Counted from the stretch's first letter, positions 12,281 through 24,717 are shown. The stretch: DNA of 64,000 nt from Macrophomina tecta (GCA_024180945.1 JAKSGN010000021.1:620001-684000), one strand, 5' to 3'. Notes: generated from the sequence alone by a model not told the origin. Made by a program: numbers and translations.

Positions 12281-15200
12281 TTACGAAGGACTCATCGCGC
12301 CAGCCACGTGCTCCACTCTCGTCTTCTTCAAGACAGCTGCCGCCAGGTTCCTCAAACTGCCGCTGGTCAACAGCTCCAAGACCTGCAGATTCGCCTGCAG
12401 CTCCCTGGTGATCCAATTACGCAATTCAATCGCGTTCAGCGAGTCCAGCCCGTACGTCGTCACGCCCCTCGCCGCGTCCATGTCCTCGACCGGCACCATC
12501 AAGATGGCGCTCAGCTTCTCCAGCAATCCGTTGCTCACGACATCCAGCGCCTGGTCGGGCGTCTGCGCGAGCCGCAGCGCCTGCGCGACCGGGAGCTTGC
12601 TCGTGCCCGCCGCCGCGCTGCTGTCGTGCGACGCCTGCAGCGCGGCCTCGCGGAGGGCGGTGAACTTGGCGTCGGAGGCGTAGAAGGGCAGGGCGGCGCC
12701 GTCGAGCCTGAGCCCCGTCAGGCTGTGGCCGCCGCAGCTGCGCGCCATGGCGCCGCCGACCGCGCCCGCCAGCAGCGCGAGCACTTCGGCCTCGTCCAAC
12801 GTGTCGCCGCCGATGTTCTGGACGACCTCGTCCTGCCGCGCGCAGTCCGAGTCGGCGAGGTAGCCGACTCCCAGGACGGCGGTCAGGTCGATGGAGGTGG
12901 CGGGCTGCGAGTGGCGCAGGCGGTGCTGGACGAGCGCGTCGAGGAAGGTGTTGGCGGCCGCGTAGGCGGCTTGTCCGCGGTTGCCGACGATGCCGGCGAC
13001 GGAGGAGAGGGCGATGAAGAAGTCCAGTGGGGTGTTGGCGAGGGCGGTGTGGATGTTCCAGGCGCCGGCGACCTTGGATTCGATGACGGCGGTGTATTAT
13101 TCGTGCGTCATCTTCTCGAAAAGCACGTCCTAGCGGGGCTGTTAGTTGGTGTGGTGGGGGAGGGAGGAGATGGGGGAGATTGAAGTGACTTACTCTCAGC
13201 ACCATGGCGGCGTGGATGACTCCGCGGATGGGAGGCAGAGAACTGGCGCAGTCACTGACGAGAGCTCGCACTTGCTGCTCGTTTGCAACGTCACAAGGCT
13301 TGACTACTATGGTCGCACCCATCGGCCTCACGTCAGCAATGAGCTGCCCGACCTTGCCGTCCGCTCTGCCGCTGCGAGATAGCAGCACGAGATACCGGGC
13401 GCCCTTCTGGACCATCCACTTGGCCATGCTACGCCCCAAGCCGCCAGTGCCACCGATGATCAGGTATGTAGCCTGATCCCGGAAGAGGTTGTGCGCACGG
13501 AGGTGAGTCGCCTGTTAAAATATCAGTGACGTGCCCATCCATTCTCCGCTCAGGGGAAAGCTCACCTTGACTTGCTCACCCGCCCTCGGCACCACCACCA
13601 GCTTGCCCGTCGTCTTTCCGCTCTGCAGCTGCCTGAACGCTGCTTCCACCTGGCCCACTCCCATGACGCTAATTGGCTGAATGGGCTTTACGGCACCAAA
13701 CTCGAGCAGCTTCATGACCGTCTCGAAGATGCTGGCCATCAGCCTGGGCCGCTCGTTTGCCACGACGGTCAGGTCGACGGAGCTGAAGGTGGCATTGTGG
13801 CTGAACTTGCTCATCTCCAGCCGCGTGTTGCTCGTGACGTCCCTCTTCCCGATCTCGACGAAGCGGCCAAAGTGGGCGAGGCAGTCCCACGTCTCGCGCA
13901 GGAAGTCGCCCGCCAGGCTGTTCAGCACGACATCGACGCCCTCGCCGTCGGTGGCGGCGCGGATGGCGGGCCCGAACGAAGTGTCGCGGCTGTAGAAGAT
14001 GCGGTCGTCGGGCACGCCGTACGCCTCCATCAGCATCCGCTTCTTGTCCGCGCTGCCCACCGTCGTGTACACGTCGGCCCCGATCATCTGCGCGACCTGG
14101 ATGGCCGCCTGCCCGACGCCGCCCGCGCCCGCGTGCACGAGCACGCGCTCGCCCTTGACGAGCCGGCCCAGGTCCACGAGCGCGTAGTACGCGGTGCAGT
14201 ACACGACGGGGATCGACGCCGCCACCTCCCACGCCATGCCGTGCGGGATGCGCGCCGCGCTGGTCTCCTTGCAGCGCGTGTAGCTGCCGTACGCGCCCTC
14301 GGGCATGGCGCACACGCGGTCGCCGACGGACAGGCTCGACACGTTGGAGCCGACGCGCGCGACCACGCCCGCGCACTCGATGCCCAGGTAGGGGTTGGGC
14401 AGCTGGCCCATGGCGATGACGACGTCCTTGAAGTTGATGCCGGTGGCCTCGATCTCGATCTCGACCTCGTCGTCGCCGAGCGGCGCGGCCGCGTCGTCGT
14501 CGAAGTACAGCGTGTCCAGCGCGCCGGGCGTCTCGATGGCGAGGCGCAGGCGGCGGCCGTGCTGCGCGAACGGCTGCAGGTACGGCGCCGACGGCTGCGT
14601 CTCGCGGTGCACGAACAGGTTCATGTCGCCGTCCTCGACGACGCGCGGCACCACCAACTTGCCGCCCTCTTCCGCGTACTCCATGTCGGCGTTGGCCGCG
14701 TCCGCCGCCGCCATGGTGCGCTTGAACGCCTTCATGATCAGGTCGACCTGCGCGGAGGTGCCGTAGGGCGAGTACGGGTCCAGGTCGAGCGTTGCGGCTT
14801 TGGCCGCCGTCTCGGAGCGCACGGAGCGGAGGAGCCCGACGGCCATGTTGGCGGACGGGTTGGTCGAGGATTTGTAGGCCCCGCGGGTGACCCAGAGGAC
14901 GCCGGCGGCGGTGGTGAGGATCTTCTGCACCTGGGCGAAGGTCTTGGGGTTGGCGGTGGAGAGGATGTTGCCGTCGAGCTCCGAGAGCACGATGCAGATC
15001 CGGTCGGAAGAGTCGACTTCAGCCAACTGAGAGACGGTGGGTGCTTGTCCGGTGCGGATTGTGATGGCGTCGACCAGAGAGGCCACGAGGGAGTTGGACT
15101 CTGGGTTCTCTGCCACCAGCACGACAGGTGGGCTGCTGATGTCGGCTTCGGCAGCATGGTTGCCGTTGAGGCTACCATTGAGGCTACCATTGAGGCTGCT

Positions 15201-18200
15201 GTGAATGCCATTGGTGGCGCTGGATTTGTTCCGGCCCTGTCCATTGACGCCGCTGATACCGCTGACACCGTTGAGAATGGGCACGCCATTGACGCCATTC
15301 GGCGTTGCAGTGCCTGAGCTGTGCACATGGGGGCCCTGCTCGGCCGGCTCCCACATCAGCTTGTAGCACAGCTCTCTCGGGCCCTCCACCATGGCGCTGT
15401 CGCCCTTGATGGGGCTCAGCGTCAGTCCCTCGAAAGTGATGGACGCCTCTTCGGAGTCCGGGGAGAACAAGCCGTCCATGTTGAAGTCGGCCGGCTTGGG
15501 GCTCTCGAAATCCGCAAAGCCCGAGGCTGCAACGTGCAGGCGCTCGCCCGGCCGGTTCGGCACGTTGCGCAGGACATGCACCTCCTTGATGGCGCTCGGC
15601 ATGTACAGCGTGCGCATGCCGGAGCCCCTGCCGGCGCCGAGGATGGTGAAGGCCAGCTGGAAGATGAGATCCAGGAAGGCCGTGTGCACGACCGACGGCG
15701 TCTCGTAGCTGCACGGCATGCTGCTGGCGGTGTCGGGCACCGCCACCGTGGCCACGGCCTTGTCGTCGCCGGCGCTGAGGTCGACGACGTTCTGGAAGGC
15801 CGGCCCGTACATGGCGCCCGCCGCCGTCAGGTGGTCGTAGAAGCGCGAGGTGTCGACGGGCGTGTGGCAGCGCTCGCGCGCGTCGCGAAGGCGCTCTGCC
15901 GCCCGCCCGCGCGTCCCCCCCTTATCGTTGCACACGGCGTTGTCGACGTCGCCCTTGCGCACGCCCACCAGCCCGCGGCAGTGCTCCGTCCAGCCCTTGG
16001 TCGCGTCCCACGAGCACACTCGGAACTCGTCCCACGCGTCCGAGTACGAGCGCGTGCCCTCGGCGTAGGGCCGCAGCGTGAGTGTCGTCTCGTACTCCAC
16101 CCCGTCCTCGAGCAGGAGCGGGCGCGACACTTGGATCTCGCGCAGGCTGAGCCGGTCGAACGCCAGCTCCCGCATCGCGGCGCGCCGCGAGGCCGCCTCG
16201 ATGGCCATGCAGATGAAGCCGGCGAAGGGGAAGGTGGTGAGCGCTTGCATCTTGTGGTCGCGCAGCCACGGCAGGTCGTCGGTGCGGATCACGTTCTTCC
16301 ACGTAGGCTCAAGGTCGTTGGAGTAGTCGGCCATGCGCCCGAGCAGGTCGTGGCGGGCAAACTGCTTGTACCGGTGGCCCTGGTTGATGCGCGACTCGTT
16401 CCAGTACCGCGTCTGGTGCGACCATGGGTATGGCGGCATCTCCGCAATGAAGACCGGCGTCTTGATCTCGTCCTTTGGAGAGTTGATCCTCGCAAAGTCG
16501 AGAGGCTGGCCTTTCATGTAGAGCTTGCCGGCGAGCTCCAGGCAGGTGCTGATGGCGTCCTTGCCTCGGACCAGGGAGCCCAGGTAGGTGGTCTTGGTGG
16601 CTTGCTTGCCAAGCTCCTTGACCGTCTGCTTGATCGGACCTTCGAGAGCCGCGTGCGGTCCGACCTCGACGAGAACATCGGGTGTGCTGTCGGTGCAGAG
16701 CTCGCGCAGCGATGTAGAAAACAGGACGGGATGTGTAAGGTTCTGCACCCAGTACGACACGTCCAAGCTGGATCCATCAACCTTCTTTCCATGCAACGAT
16801 GAATAGAAGGGTGCTGTCTGGGCTGGAAGAGGCTTGACCTCTGAGATTGCTGCGCGATAATCATCGGCGACCAGGCTCATGTGCGGCGAATGGTATGCCA
16901 CATCCACGCGGAGCTTCCTGTTGAACTGCTGCTTGTGCTCGAAGGCAGCGGCGAGCTCGTCAATGGCCTCGACATCACCAGAAACCGTAACTGAGCTTGG
17001 CGAGTTCTCGCAAGCCACAACAGCCTGTCCACTGCGGAGCATCTTGAGCATGGGCCGAACCTCTTCTGGACTGGCTCCGACCGCCAACATGGTGCCTTTG
17101 AGCTCAGGATGCTTTTCCTTCAGCTTGATCACGGCCTGACCACGATGGTAGGCAATGGCCATGGCGGACTCGAGGGTGAGCAGACCGGCGGCATAAGCAG
17201 CGCCAATCTCTCCGCTGGAATGGCCAGTGACGGCGGAAGGGTGGACACCCCATGACCTCAGGAGATCCGTAAGAGCGAGTTGCACCGCCGTGCAGACGGG
17301 CTGACTGACGTGAGCTTGGCCAACGCGCGAAGCCTCCTTGTCCCTTGTGAGCTCCTCTAGGAGAGAGAAGTCGGCTCCGAGGTTTCTGAGGCAGCCGTCG
17401 GCCGCCTTGATGCTATTGGCGAAGACGGGATAGCCATCCAGAAGCTCGCGTCCCATGGCATGCCATTGGGCGCCCTGACCGGTGAAGATGAAAGCAACCT
17501 TGGGAGGCTGTGAGCACCGGGTCGGCTTTGCATCATGGCTATTCAAGGCGATGGCGAGCTCATTGGAGGATGAGGCGGTCAGTGCAATTCTCCACTGCAG
17601 GTGGGACCGCCGTTGGCCGAGCGTGTACGCGATGTTGCGCGTCAGCGACTTCTGGAACACCTCGGGATGCTGCTCGAGAAAGATGCCGAGGTTGTCCATC
17701 GACTTCTTCGCTGCATCCTCGTCGTTTGCCGACAGCACGAACAGCTTCTGGGATGCCTCGGCCGACTCCTTGACCAAAGCAGACTTGGGAGGGAAGGGCG
17801 GGCGCTCGAGCACCGCGTGCGCGTTAGAGCCGCCGAAGCCGAAGTTGTTGATGCTGATGAAACGCTTCGCCATTGGCCACGGCCGTTGGCTGGTCGGCAC
17901 CTGGGGGAGCTTCACGTCAGCCAGGGAATCCATGGCAGCACAGGGAATCATGTCTCACCTTCATGTTCCATTCGGCCATGGGTATTGCCTCGTTCGGCTT
18001 CTCGAAATTGATATTCGGCAAGATGAAACCCTTTTCGAGCATCATCGCGGCCTTGATGACAGATACCACGCCGCTGGCGTTCTCGAGATGCCCGACATTG
18101 GTCTTCACGCTCCCAAAGTACAGCGGTTGTCTTGCTGTGCGGCCCTTCCCGAAAACTCTGTACAGCGCGGTGGCTTCGATTGGATCGCCGACCTTGGTGC

Positions 18201-19305
18201 CGGTGCCGTGCGCCTCCACGAACCCGGTATCTTCGGTGCTGATGTTGGCCTTGGCGTACACTTCGCGCATCAAGCGCTCCTGCGCCTCGCCGTTCGGACT
18301 GGACAGACCTGGCAATGTGTAAGAAGGCAGGACCTTTTGGAATTGAGAGGGGGAAAGCCTACCGACGGTCCGGCCGTCCTGATTCACGCCAGTGTTAACA
18401 ATCACTGCGCGTACCCTGTCGTTGTCACGGAGCGCTTGGTCCAAAGGCTTCAGCACCAGACACCCCGCACCTTCGCCGCGTGCGAACCCCGACTTGGCCC
18501 GGTGGTCGAAGGCATAGGTTTTACCTTCTTCGGAGAACAATCTGCGAACGGTTAGCTGCATCTTGCCGATTTGTTTGGAATACCGCTTACCGTGACATCG
18601 ACATGCTCACGAAATCATCGGGAAGGAGATTGATGTGGCACGCTGCGACGAGAGCTTGCTCGGACTCCCCCGATCGGATGCTCTGGACTGCCTGGTGCAA
18701 CGCGTAGAGGCTGGAAGAGCATGCCGTGTCGACTGTAAAGCTGGGGCCCCGCAAATCGAAGTAGTATGAGATGCGGTTCGAAAGAATTGACTGGTGATTG
18801 CCGGTGGCGTCGAACATCGGGGTGTAGTCGGCGTCGCGGAGATTGCCCAGGCGGTAGTCAGAGGCTGCGCCTCCGACGAAGACGCCGATGTTCTTGCCAA
18901 CGATGGACTCCTTGGGAACGCCAGAGTTCTCGAGTGCCTCGTATGCGCACTCCAGCAGGATCCGTTGTTGGGGGTCTGTCTGCCGTTCAGCAATGGCCTA
19001 GCCATAGGCAGGAGTAAAGGCATACCTAATGACTGTGCTTCTTGGGCAGTGATGTTGAAGAAGGGAGCGTCGAAGCACGCGAGGTCCTGGCTGAGGAAGT
19101 ATCCGCCAGCAGTGTTGAAGCAGCCCTTCTTCTCCGGGTTGGGGTGCCAGTACGCGTCCTTGCTAAAGCGGTCTTTGGGTATCTCAGACCACCCGCTCCG
19201 AGCCCGGGACATCAGCCGCCAGAACTGCTCCAGAGTGGACACATCCCCTGGCAAGCGGCAAGACATGCCCACAATGGCGATTGGGGTGGGTGCCGGCTCA
19301 GCCAT
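12281..19305 (-). CDS. highly reducing type I polyketide synthase (KS-AT-DH-ER-KR-ACP), in-frame stop in KR
   Basis: Iterative HR-PKS that would build a reduced polyketide chain from malonyl-CoA. Seven exons (introns 18976-19025, 18542-18590, 18309-18362, 17901-17958, 13512-13565, 13130-13193) sum to 6696 nt. Domains: KS at about 8-420 (active Cys in VDTACSSSLYALH near 177; EAHGTGT; GSVKTNVGH); AT about 530-820 (TGHSSGEIGAAYA, Ser near 627); DH about 915-1230 (LRDHKMQALTTFPFAGF, Ala where many DHs have Gly); an Asn/Gly-rich linker near 1290; ER about 1525-1840 (HAGAGGVGQAAIQVAQ); KR from 1844 (IIGGTGGLGRSMAKW, Tyr in GQAAYAAAN near 2005); ACP with GLDSLNAIELR (Ser near 2178). No methyltransferase and no thioesterase or reductase domain. 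A TAA at 13099-13097 interrupts the KR at codon 1960. It shares a promoter region with the FSH hydrolase. Product unknown. Confidence 0.93.
13097..13099 (-). other. in-frame TAA stop inside the PKS KR domain
   Basis: After the intron 13130-13193 the exon reads FEKMTHE, then TAA, then YTAVIESKVAGAWNIH, in the same frame as the KR active site and the ACP. If real, the protein would end after about 1959 residues, losing the KR catalytic Tyr and the ACP. A later acceptor at TCCAAG (about 13073) would skip the stop but would also delete some 19 normally conserved KR residues. Confidence 0.75.
15162..15198 (-). repeat. 12-nt tandem repeat in the PKS linker
   Basis: Three near-identical 12-bp units (ccattgaggcta type) encode repeated SLNG/GSLN residues in an Asn- and Gly-rich linker between DH and ER. 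The same linker (about 15160-15320) has further NG-containing near-repeats. Confidence 0.8.
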
Positions 19306-20644
19306 GGCTGCCCCGGTTCTGCTTCGCAAGAGGTTAGAAAAAGACAGACGCAAGTTGGAGGCTCAGAGAAGCAGAGGAGCAGCCGCACGCGGGGCAAAGA
19401 GCTGGAAGTGCCGAGGAGGTGGCCTCGTCGATGTGATAGCTCGGGGCCCAACAAGCGTCGTCACGCTCCATTTTATCTCAGCAGTGGCGAGCAGTGCCTC
19501 GGGACGGCGATAGCCCAGGGCGCCAGTATCATAACACGAGCAAGTACCCGCTACGTGCGGCGCCATGTTGAAACGTGAATTACTTTTCCGAGTTGGAGCC
19601 GGCGGCCGACGAGGGTGCGGCAGGGGCAGCGTCCCAGTATCACGGCCAGCTTGTGGCAGTTGGAGTTGCCGCGCTGCATGTGATGCTGATCAGTGGCTTG
19701 CTTGGGCCAAGCTCAAGGGTTGTCGGAGCAGGTGTCACAGACACACCAGGACTTTGCGCAGGGCTGCACGATTTCAGGACGGCGTGGGGAAGTTGGAACG
19801 GGTGTCGATAAGCTCTGGCCAGTGCTGCAGGAGAAGCCGCTCGCCCGCTCCCGTTGGTGCGGTCCTTCCTCGGCCTTCCTCCTTTTGTTCCTCGCGGGGG
19901 GGGGATCCCTGATCGGTGTGCCGTTTTGCTCTTTCCAACCGTCCTATAGTTGGCCGGCCTTGTCCCAAAACGAACCCTGATCCACAGATCATCATTTGGG
20001 CTGTCCGGGGCGCCGTGTGTGCTTTTTGAAACCACGCAAGCTGCCTCTGCGAGTAACGACGGAGTGGGCACAAACATGCTGCCAGCGCCTTCGTATCCAA
20101 CCGGAGTGTGGTCCGACGGACCGCATGCAGTTGTGAGGTCCACCAGGGCAATTCCAAAGAGCACTCACGGCGAAGAGCTGCGCACGGCTCTTGTTTCAAT
20201 GCGATCCCCGGCCCGGCTGCCCGTGGCCGTTGCGTCCCGGCTTGGTGGTAAGCCTCGGATGCTCGGTCTGCCCTCTCGGCCCGTCTGTACGAGGGTCGTT
20301 CCAGCCTGCAGCAGTCGACTGAGATACATTAACAGGCACCGCGCGGCCACGCCGAACTCAGCACAGCCGCCCCCGCTTAAGACGGCCCATCTCGTTTCGG
20401 CACGCCAGTTGCGGAAGTCTGGACCGTCATGGCGAGCTCGCCCGCCAATAGCGTTGACCATGCAGATCCCTGAGCTACTATGTGAACACCGTTCCTCTGA
20501 TGTGACTTAGGCCTCCGCTTCGTCTCCCTAACAGAAAAAGGAAACGAAACATTGGCCGGCCCGCTCTTCTCACGTGTCGAGCCAGATAACAGAGCTTCCA
20601 CCCCGCAACCATCGAGTGCAACTGTCTTTTCCAAACTACTCGTC
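19306..20644. promoter_or_regulatory. divergent promoter region, PKS / FSH hydrolase
   Basis: 1.34 kb between the divergent PKS and hydrolase start codons. No coding region recognised. Head-to-head placement allows joint expression of the synthase and its likely releasing enzyme. Confidence 0.55.
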
Positions 20645-21648
20645 ATGAAGTTCCTCTGTCTCCCCGGCGCGTACGGCAGCGCAAAGGTGTGCATCTTCTG
20701 GGCCCGCCGGCAACAGATTCTGACCTCTTCGAACAGAACTTCCAGGTGCAGCTGGGCCCCTTTGCCGCAGAATGCGAGAAGACCGGTGTGGTCGACTTTG
20801 CATGGACCCAGGGCACCGTGCCAGCGAAGCCTCCGCCCGGCTTTGAAGACTACTTCGGACCCGGCCCGCTATTCCGCTTCGTCGAGTTCGATGGCATGGA
20901 GGGCTTCGAGGACCTCGTCGAGAAGATCCGCGATTTCCCGGAGGGCATTTCGGCCGAGGACACGATGCGTCGCCTTTTCGGCGACCAGGGCTCGGGGTAC
21001 AACGAGGTCAATCTGCGCAAGTGCCTCAACCACTTGTTCGACGTGATCGACGCGGATCGCGAAATCGAGGTGCGTGTCTCCCGTCGCGTGATTCCAGCAG
21101 CCCACCGACCCAGGCCGGCGGCTGATCCTCCCTTCCACACAGGGCATTCTTGGCTACTCCGAAGGCGCGACCACTGCCGCCAGTCTTATCTTGGAAGAAC
21201 GCCGTCGAGCTGAAGAATACGGAATCGCACGCCGCATCAAGGTCTAAGTTTTTCTTTTCCTTTTTTTATTTTGGTCGGATTCGGCTAGTACTGACGCGCC
21301 GCCCAGGCCGCAATCTTCCTGGCTGGATGGCCTCCGCTGAAGATCGAAAACGGAAAGGTGCGGGGCCTTCTGGCGGACGAGTGTGATGATGTTATCGACA
21401 TCCCGACATGCCACGTGGTTGGCTGCTACGACCCGTATGCCCCAGCTCGTCTTTGATTATCGACGAAGACATGCTGACGTGACTTTTCCAGGTACATACA
21501 CGGAGCTATGGCGCTGTTTAATCTCTGCGACGAGGATTCCGCAGAGCTGTTTGACCACGGGAAGGGCCATACGGTGCCAAGAGACGCAATCACGTTGCGG
21601 GAACTCGGGGAGGCAATCATGCGGTTGACGGGCCGGGTGGATAACTGA
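20645..21648 (+). CDS. FSH-family serine hydrolase, LovG-like
   Basis: An alpha/beta hydrolase of the FSH (DUF341) family, 252 residues, five exons (introns 20687-20736, 21070-21142, 21242-21306, 21435-21491). It starts MKFLCLPGAYGSAK, the typical family N-terminus. The catalytic triad is visible: Ser in GILGYSEGA (near 131), Asp in VVGCYDPYIHG (near 200), His in DHGKGHTVPRD (near 227). In fungal polyketide clusters, members such as LovG release the chain from an HR-PKS lacking its own thioesterase. The adjacent HR-PKS ends at its ACP, so the same role is likely here (inference). All splice junctions fit consensus and the frame is complete, so this gene looks intact even though the PKS carries a stop. 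Confidence 0.9.
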
Positions 21649-22957
21649 GTGGGTCCGGGACCGGCATTGGTTGTGGAGTTTCGGCCGTCGTATTCGCGCG
21701 TGTTTCTATGCACATACACCTGGTTAGATATCCGGCATGTCTGTAGAAAGAACCTCGTGGGATGTTGACTCCTGACGCGTCGTGGGCGGGCATTGCTTAT
21801 CTTCTGCATTCAAGCTGAATCGCTGTTTTAACCGAGGTAGGCTTCTGGCGACGCCATGCATGCGGCGGCGTTCAACGTTGCCGACGAGTGAGACTGCATT
21901 TGGGTGCCTTTGTTTGGCCGTCCGTTCAAAGGTTGCGTGCATGCACAAACATTGCCGTTACGATCAACCGCCGTTTCGAAGATCCCTCCGCAGTATCCGA
22001 CCATGTCTGGCGGATGTGCCGTGGCGCAGCAAGGTGTTTCCTTTGTTAATTACACCGACGCCTGCCGTTGCTGGATCCCGTTCCAAATATGAGCCGCAAT
22101 AAGGATCCGAATACGAGGCTGTCGGATCCGCTGAGGTTGCGCCCGGCCGCAGGCAGGTCAACCAGACCGTAATTGGTCAAATGAGCTATTGACGGACTGG
22201 CGATTAGAGAACTAGAAGGAAGCGGCCTGCGGGAGGACTATCATGCGATAAAGTCTCCTCATATACCCGATGGACTGCCCCTCAGGCCGATTCCTCCAAA
22301 AAAAAAAAAGAAAAAAAAAAAGAAGGAAAGGAAAAAAACAACGTACCCATTCGGCCTCTTCATCGGCTTGCGTTGACCATCGCGCCAATATCATCCACCG
22401 GAAGCCTCCGATTCGGGCCGAAGGGAGGGCGGTAAAAGGCACCCCCTTTTCTCTCTCCTCCCAGCGCGTGCCGTATCTGAACCTCATCCGGCGCCGGCTT
22501 CCGACAGATGTCCATCCTGCTGCTCTTTTCGCCGTCTCGACCGGAAGCACGTGCGATCCGCAAGCCCGGAAGGACACACGGGCCAAGGCGAGAGTGGCGC
22601 ACTGCAGCAGATCCGGGGTAAACAGCAACCAACAAAAAGTGCGGGGTCCGGCCTACCACGCTCCTCTTGATTGCCTGTGACCGACGCTGCGCATCCCGCC
22701 GATGCGGACTTTGGCTTAATAAAGCGCCGCCTTGCCCTCCCTCGTCTCTCCTCGGTTTTCGGCGATCGAGCAGCAGTAGAGCGTCCATTCCCCGCAATCT
22801 GTGTCTGGACCATTACCCGAGCGATCCCGTTCGCTCCGCCCCTTGCCCGTCCGCCGCAATCATCAACTCAATCGTGCATTCCACTTTTCTGCCGCCATCC
22901 TCTGCATCTCCCCCTGCTCCAAACAGTGCACCGACATCCATCCTCCTCGCTGCCGCC
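21649..22957. other. intergenic, no gene recognised
   Basis: 1.3 kb between two plus-strand genes. It contains an A-rich tract at about 22299-22334 and probably the promoter and leader of the bZIP gene. No convincing coding region on either strand. Confidence 0.5.
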
Positions 22958-24717
22958 ATGCCCTCCAAAGGCACTCCGTCAGCACCAGACCCCGACGCTA
23001 CAGCCGCCTCCCTTCGCAAGCGCAAGCAGAACCGCATCTCCCAGCAATGCCTCCGCGAGAAGAAGAGCGCCGCATCTTCGGGCTTCTTCGAGAAATTAAA
23101 CGCCGACATTCGGGCCCTGCGCGAAGGCTGCGAGAGGAGCGGCCAGGTTGATGCGGCTGAATTGCTGGCCATCAACGAAGGGCTTGTCGAGGAGAACAGG
23201 AACCTGCGCGAAGCTTTGCTCAGGATGCGGAAGAAATTGCTTAGCCTGAGTGGCGCGGCAGACTCCGCAGCCGGTGAGTCGTCATCTTTCTCTTAGGCTT
23301 TGCGCGCAAATTGATGGAGATGCGGCGAGCGATTGAGTCAATCACGTGATGCGGCGAAACGTGTGAGGGACGTGTTGCTGACGCCGCTTTAGACGATCCC
23401 ATCTTCCAGAAAATGTTGGCCAAGGAGCCTGATGCTGCAGCGAACAGGAGCAATGGAACCAGCGCGGGTCCAGCCAAGCGTCGGAAGTACTCAACCTCCC
23501 CAAACGAGAGGTCGGGCTCTTCAGACCCATCGGACGAGGTGCCATACATCCGCGATGGCAGCTCTTCTGACGATGCAATCCTGGATGCCGCAGGGGATCC
23601 TTCCGGCAGTTTGAACCACTCAACCACCTGTCAGCAACTTAACCCCACTTTGGTTGTGGACGGCCAGCCCGATCTCTCTTTTCTCTCGCAAGACATGCCA
23701 TGCATGGAGAGTTGTGCGGATGCGCATAGCGCCCTGAGCTCTTCGAACGAGCTATCCTCTGGCCTAGCATTCCCGTTGGAGAGCATGGCGCAGCAGTCAT
23801 TGGCGCACACGGCACTCCTGGACGCTTGGATGAACCGCTCCTACGCCAATTTTGTGGCACAAAAGATTGAAACCGCGTGTATACGATATGCAGTCCATTC
23901 GCGGGTATGCGAGAGCGACAGCCCTGCGAGTGGCGCCGTCCTCGGACGATGCATCGGAAGGGAGATGGTTGGCCGCCTCGCGGAAATCGCCACTCACATG
24001 ATATTCGATGACAATGGGCTTGGGAAATGGATTGATACTCTGGAGGTACTATCACCTGAACTCCCGTACGGAATTCCTACTAAATAAGTACAGGGAGCTA
24101 GGGAGTTCCTCAAGTCTGTCCTTACATATCGCATCCTTCTCGGCTGTGCAAAGCCTCAAGATGTCCTTGATGACTTCGAGGCCGATTGCCCTCCATGGTC
24201 GACTGGAACCAAGCCGATCATCGTGGACCTAATCGCATGGCCTTCGCTCCGAGATCAGATGATGTTCCATAGTAGCTTCTACGATCTCGATGAGATGACC
24301 GAGGATGTTATCAACTACACAGTTGTTGACATTCCCGAGCATAAAATCGCTCTTCAATTATACAACAGTCCGCCAACCCGTTTCCCCACCGTTCCTCGGC
24401 CGGAAGAGAGCACGTATCAGAGCCCGTTCAAGTTCTCTCAGCGGGAGAACACCATCAAAATTGCCCAGCTACAAAACCAAGATCTCTACGACATCATTGC
24501 CCGGCGGATGGACTCTCCAGTTGACGAAGACGGTGTTGCTTCTACTTGCCGAGGCATTCCTGGCTCTCCACAGGCCGAATGCTTGCGTAACAACGCGGAA
24601 CCAGTAAAGAGAGTCAAGGGCTGGAAACTCAGCGGAGCTTTTTTCAAGAAATACCCTTTCCTGCAGTGCTCCTCGCGTAAGATTCCTACGCGATCTTTGT
24701 ACACACTGCTTTACTGA
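22958..24717 (+). CDS. bZIP transcription factor with DUF3425 domain
   Basis: A 530-residue nuclear regulator, likely pathway-specific. The basic region and zipper lie at about 20-100: RKRKQNRISQQCLREKK followed by a heptad-like stretch ending RMRKKLLSL. The C-terminal DUF3425 region includes WSTGTKPIIVDLIAWPSLRDQ and ends near WKLSGAFFKKYPFL. Introns 23274-23392 and 24046-24093 fit consensus, and exons total 1593 nt. A third intron is possible near the end (GTAAGATTCC at about 24679, TTGCTAG at about 24726), which would move the stop to about 24770. Fungal bZIP/DUF3425 proteins are often found in secondary-metabolite clusters. Its place between the hydrolase and the Ldi-like gene makes it the best candidate activator of this cluster (inference). 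Confidence 0.85.

Noticed and set aside
15162..15198. CRISPR-like or regulatory direct repeats
   Set aside because: They are in-frame coding repeats of the PKS linker; no spacers.
13572..15317. 581-codon open frame on the plus strand
   Set aside because: Antisense shadow of the GC-rich PKS exon; composition (Arg, Asp, Val, His-rich) and lack of motifs are typical of reverse-frame artefacts.
15321..16802. 493-codon open frame on the plus strand
   Set aside because: Also opposite the PKS exon; no recognisable domain.
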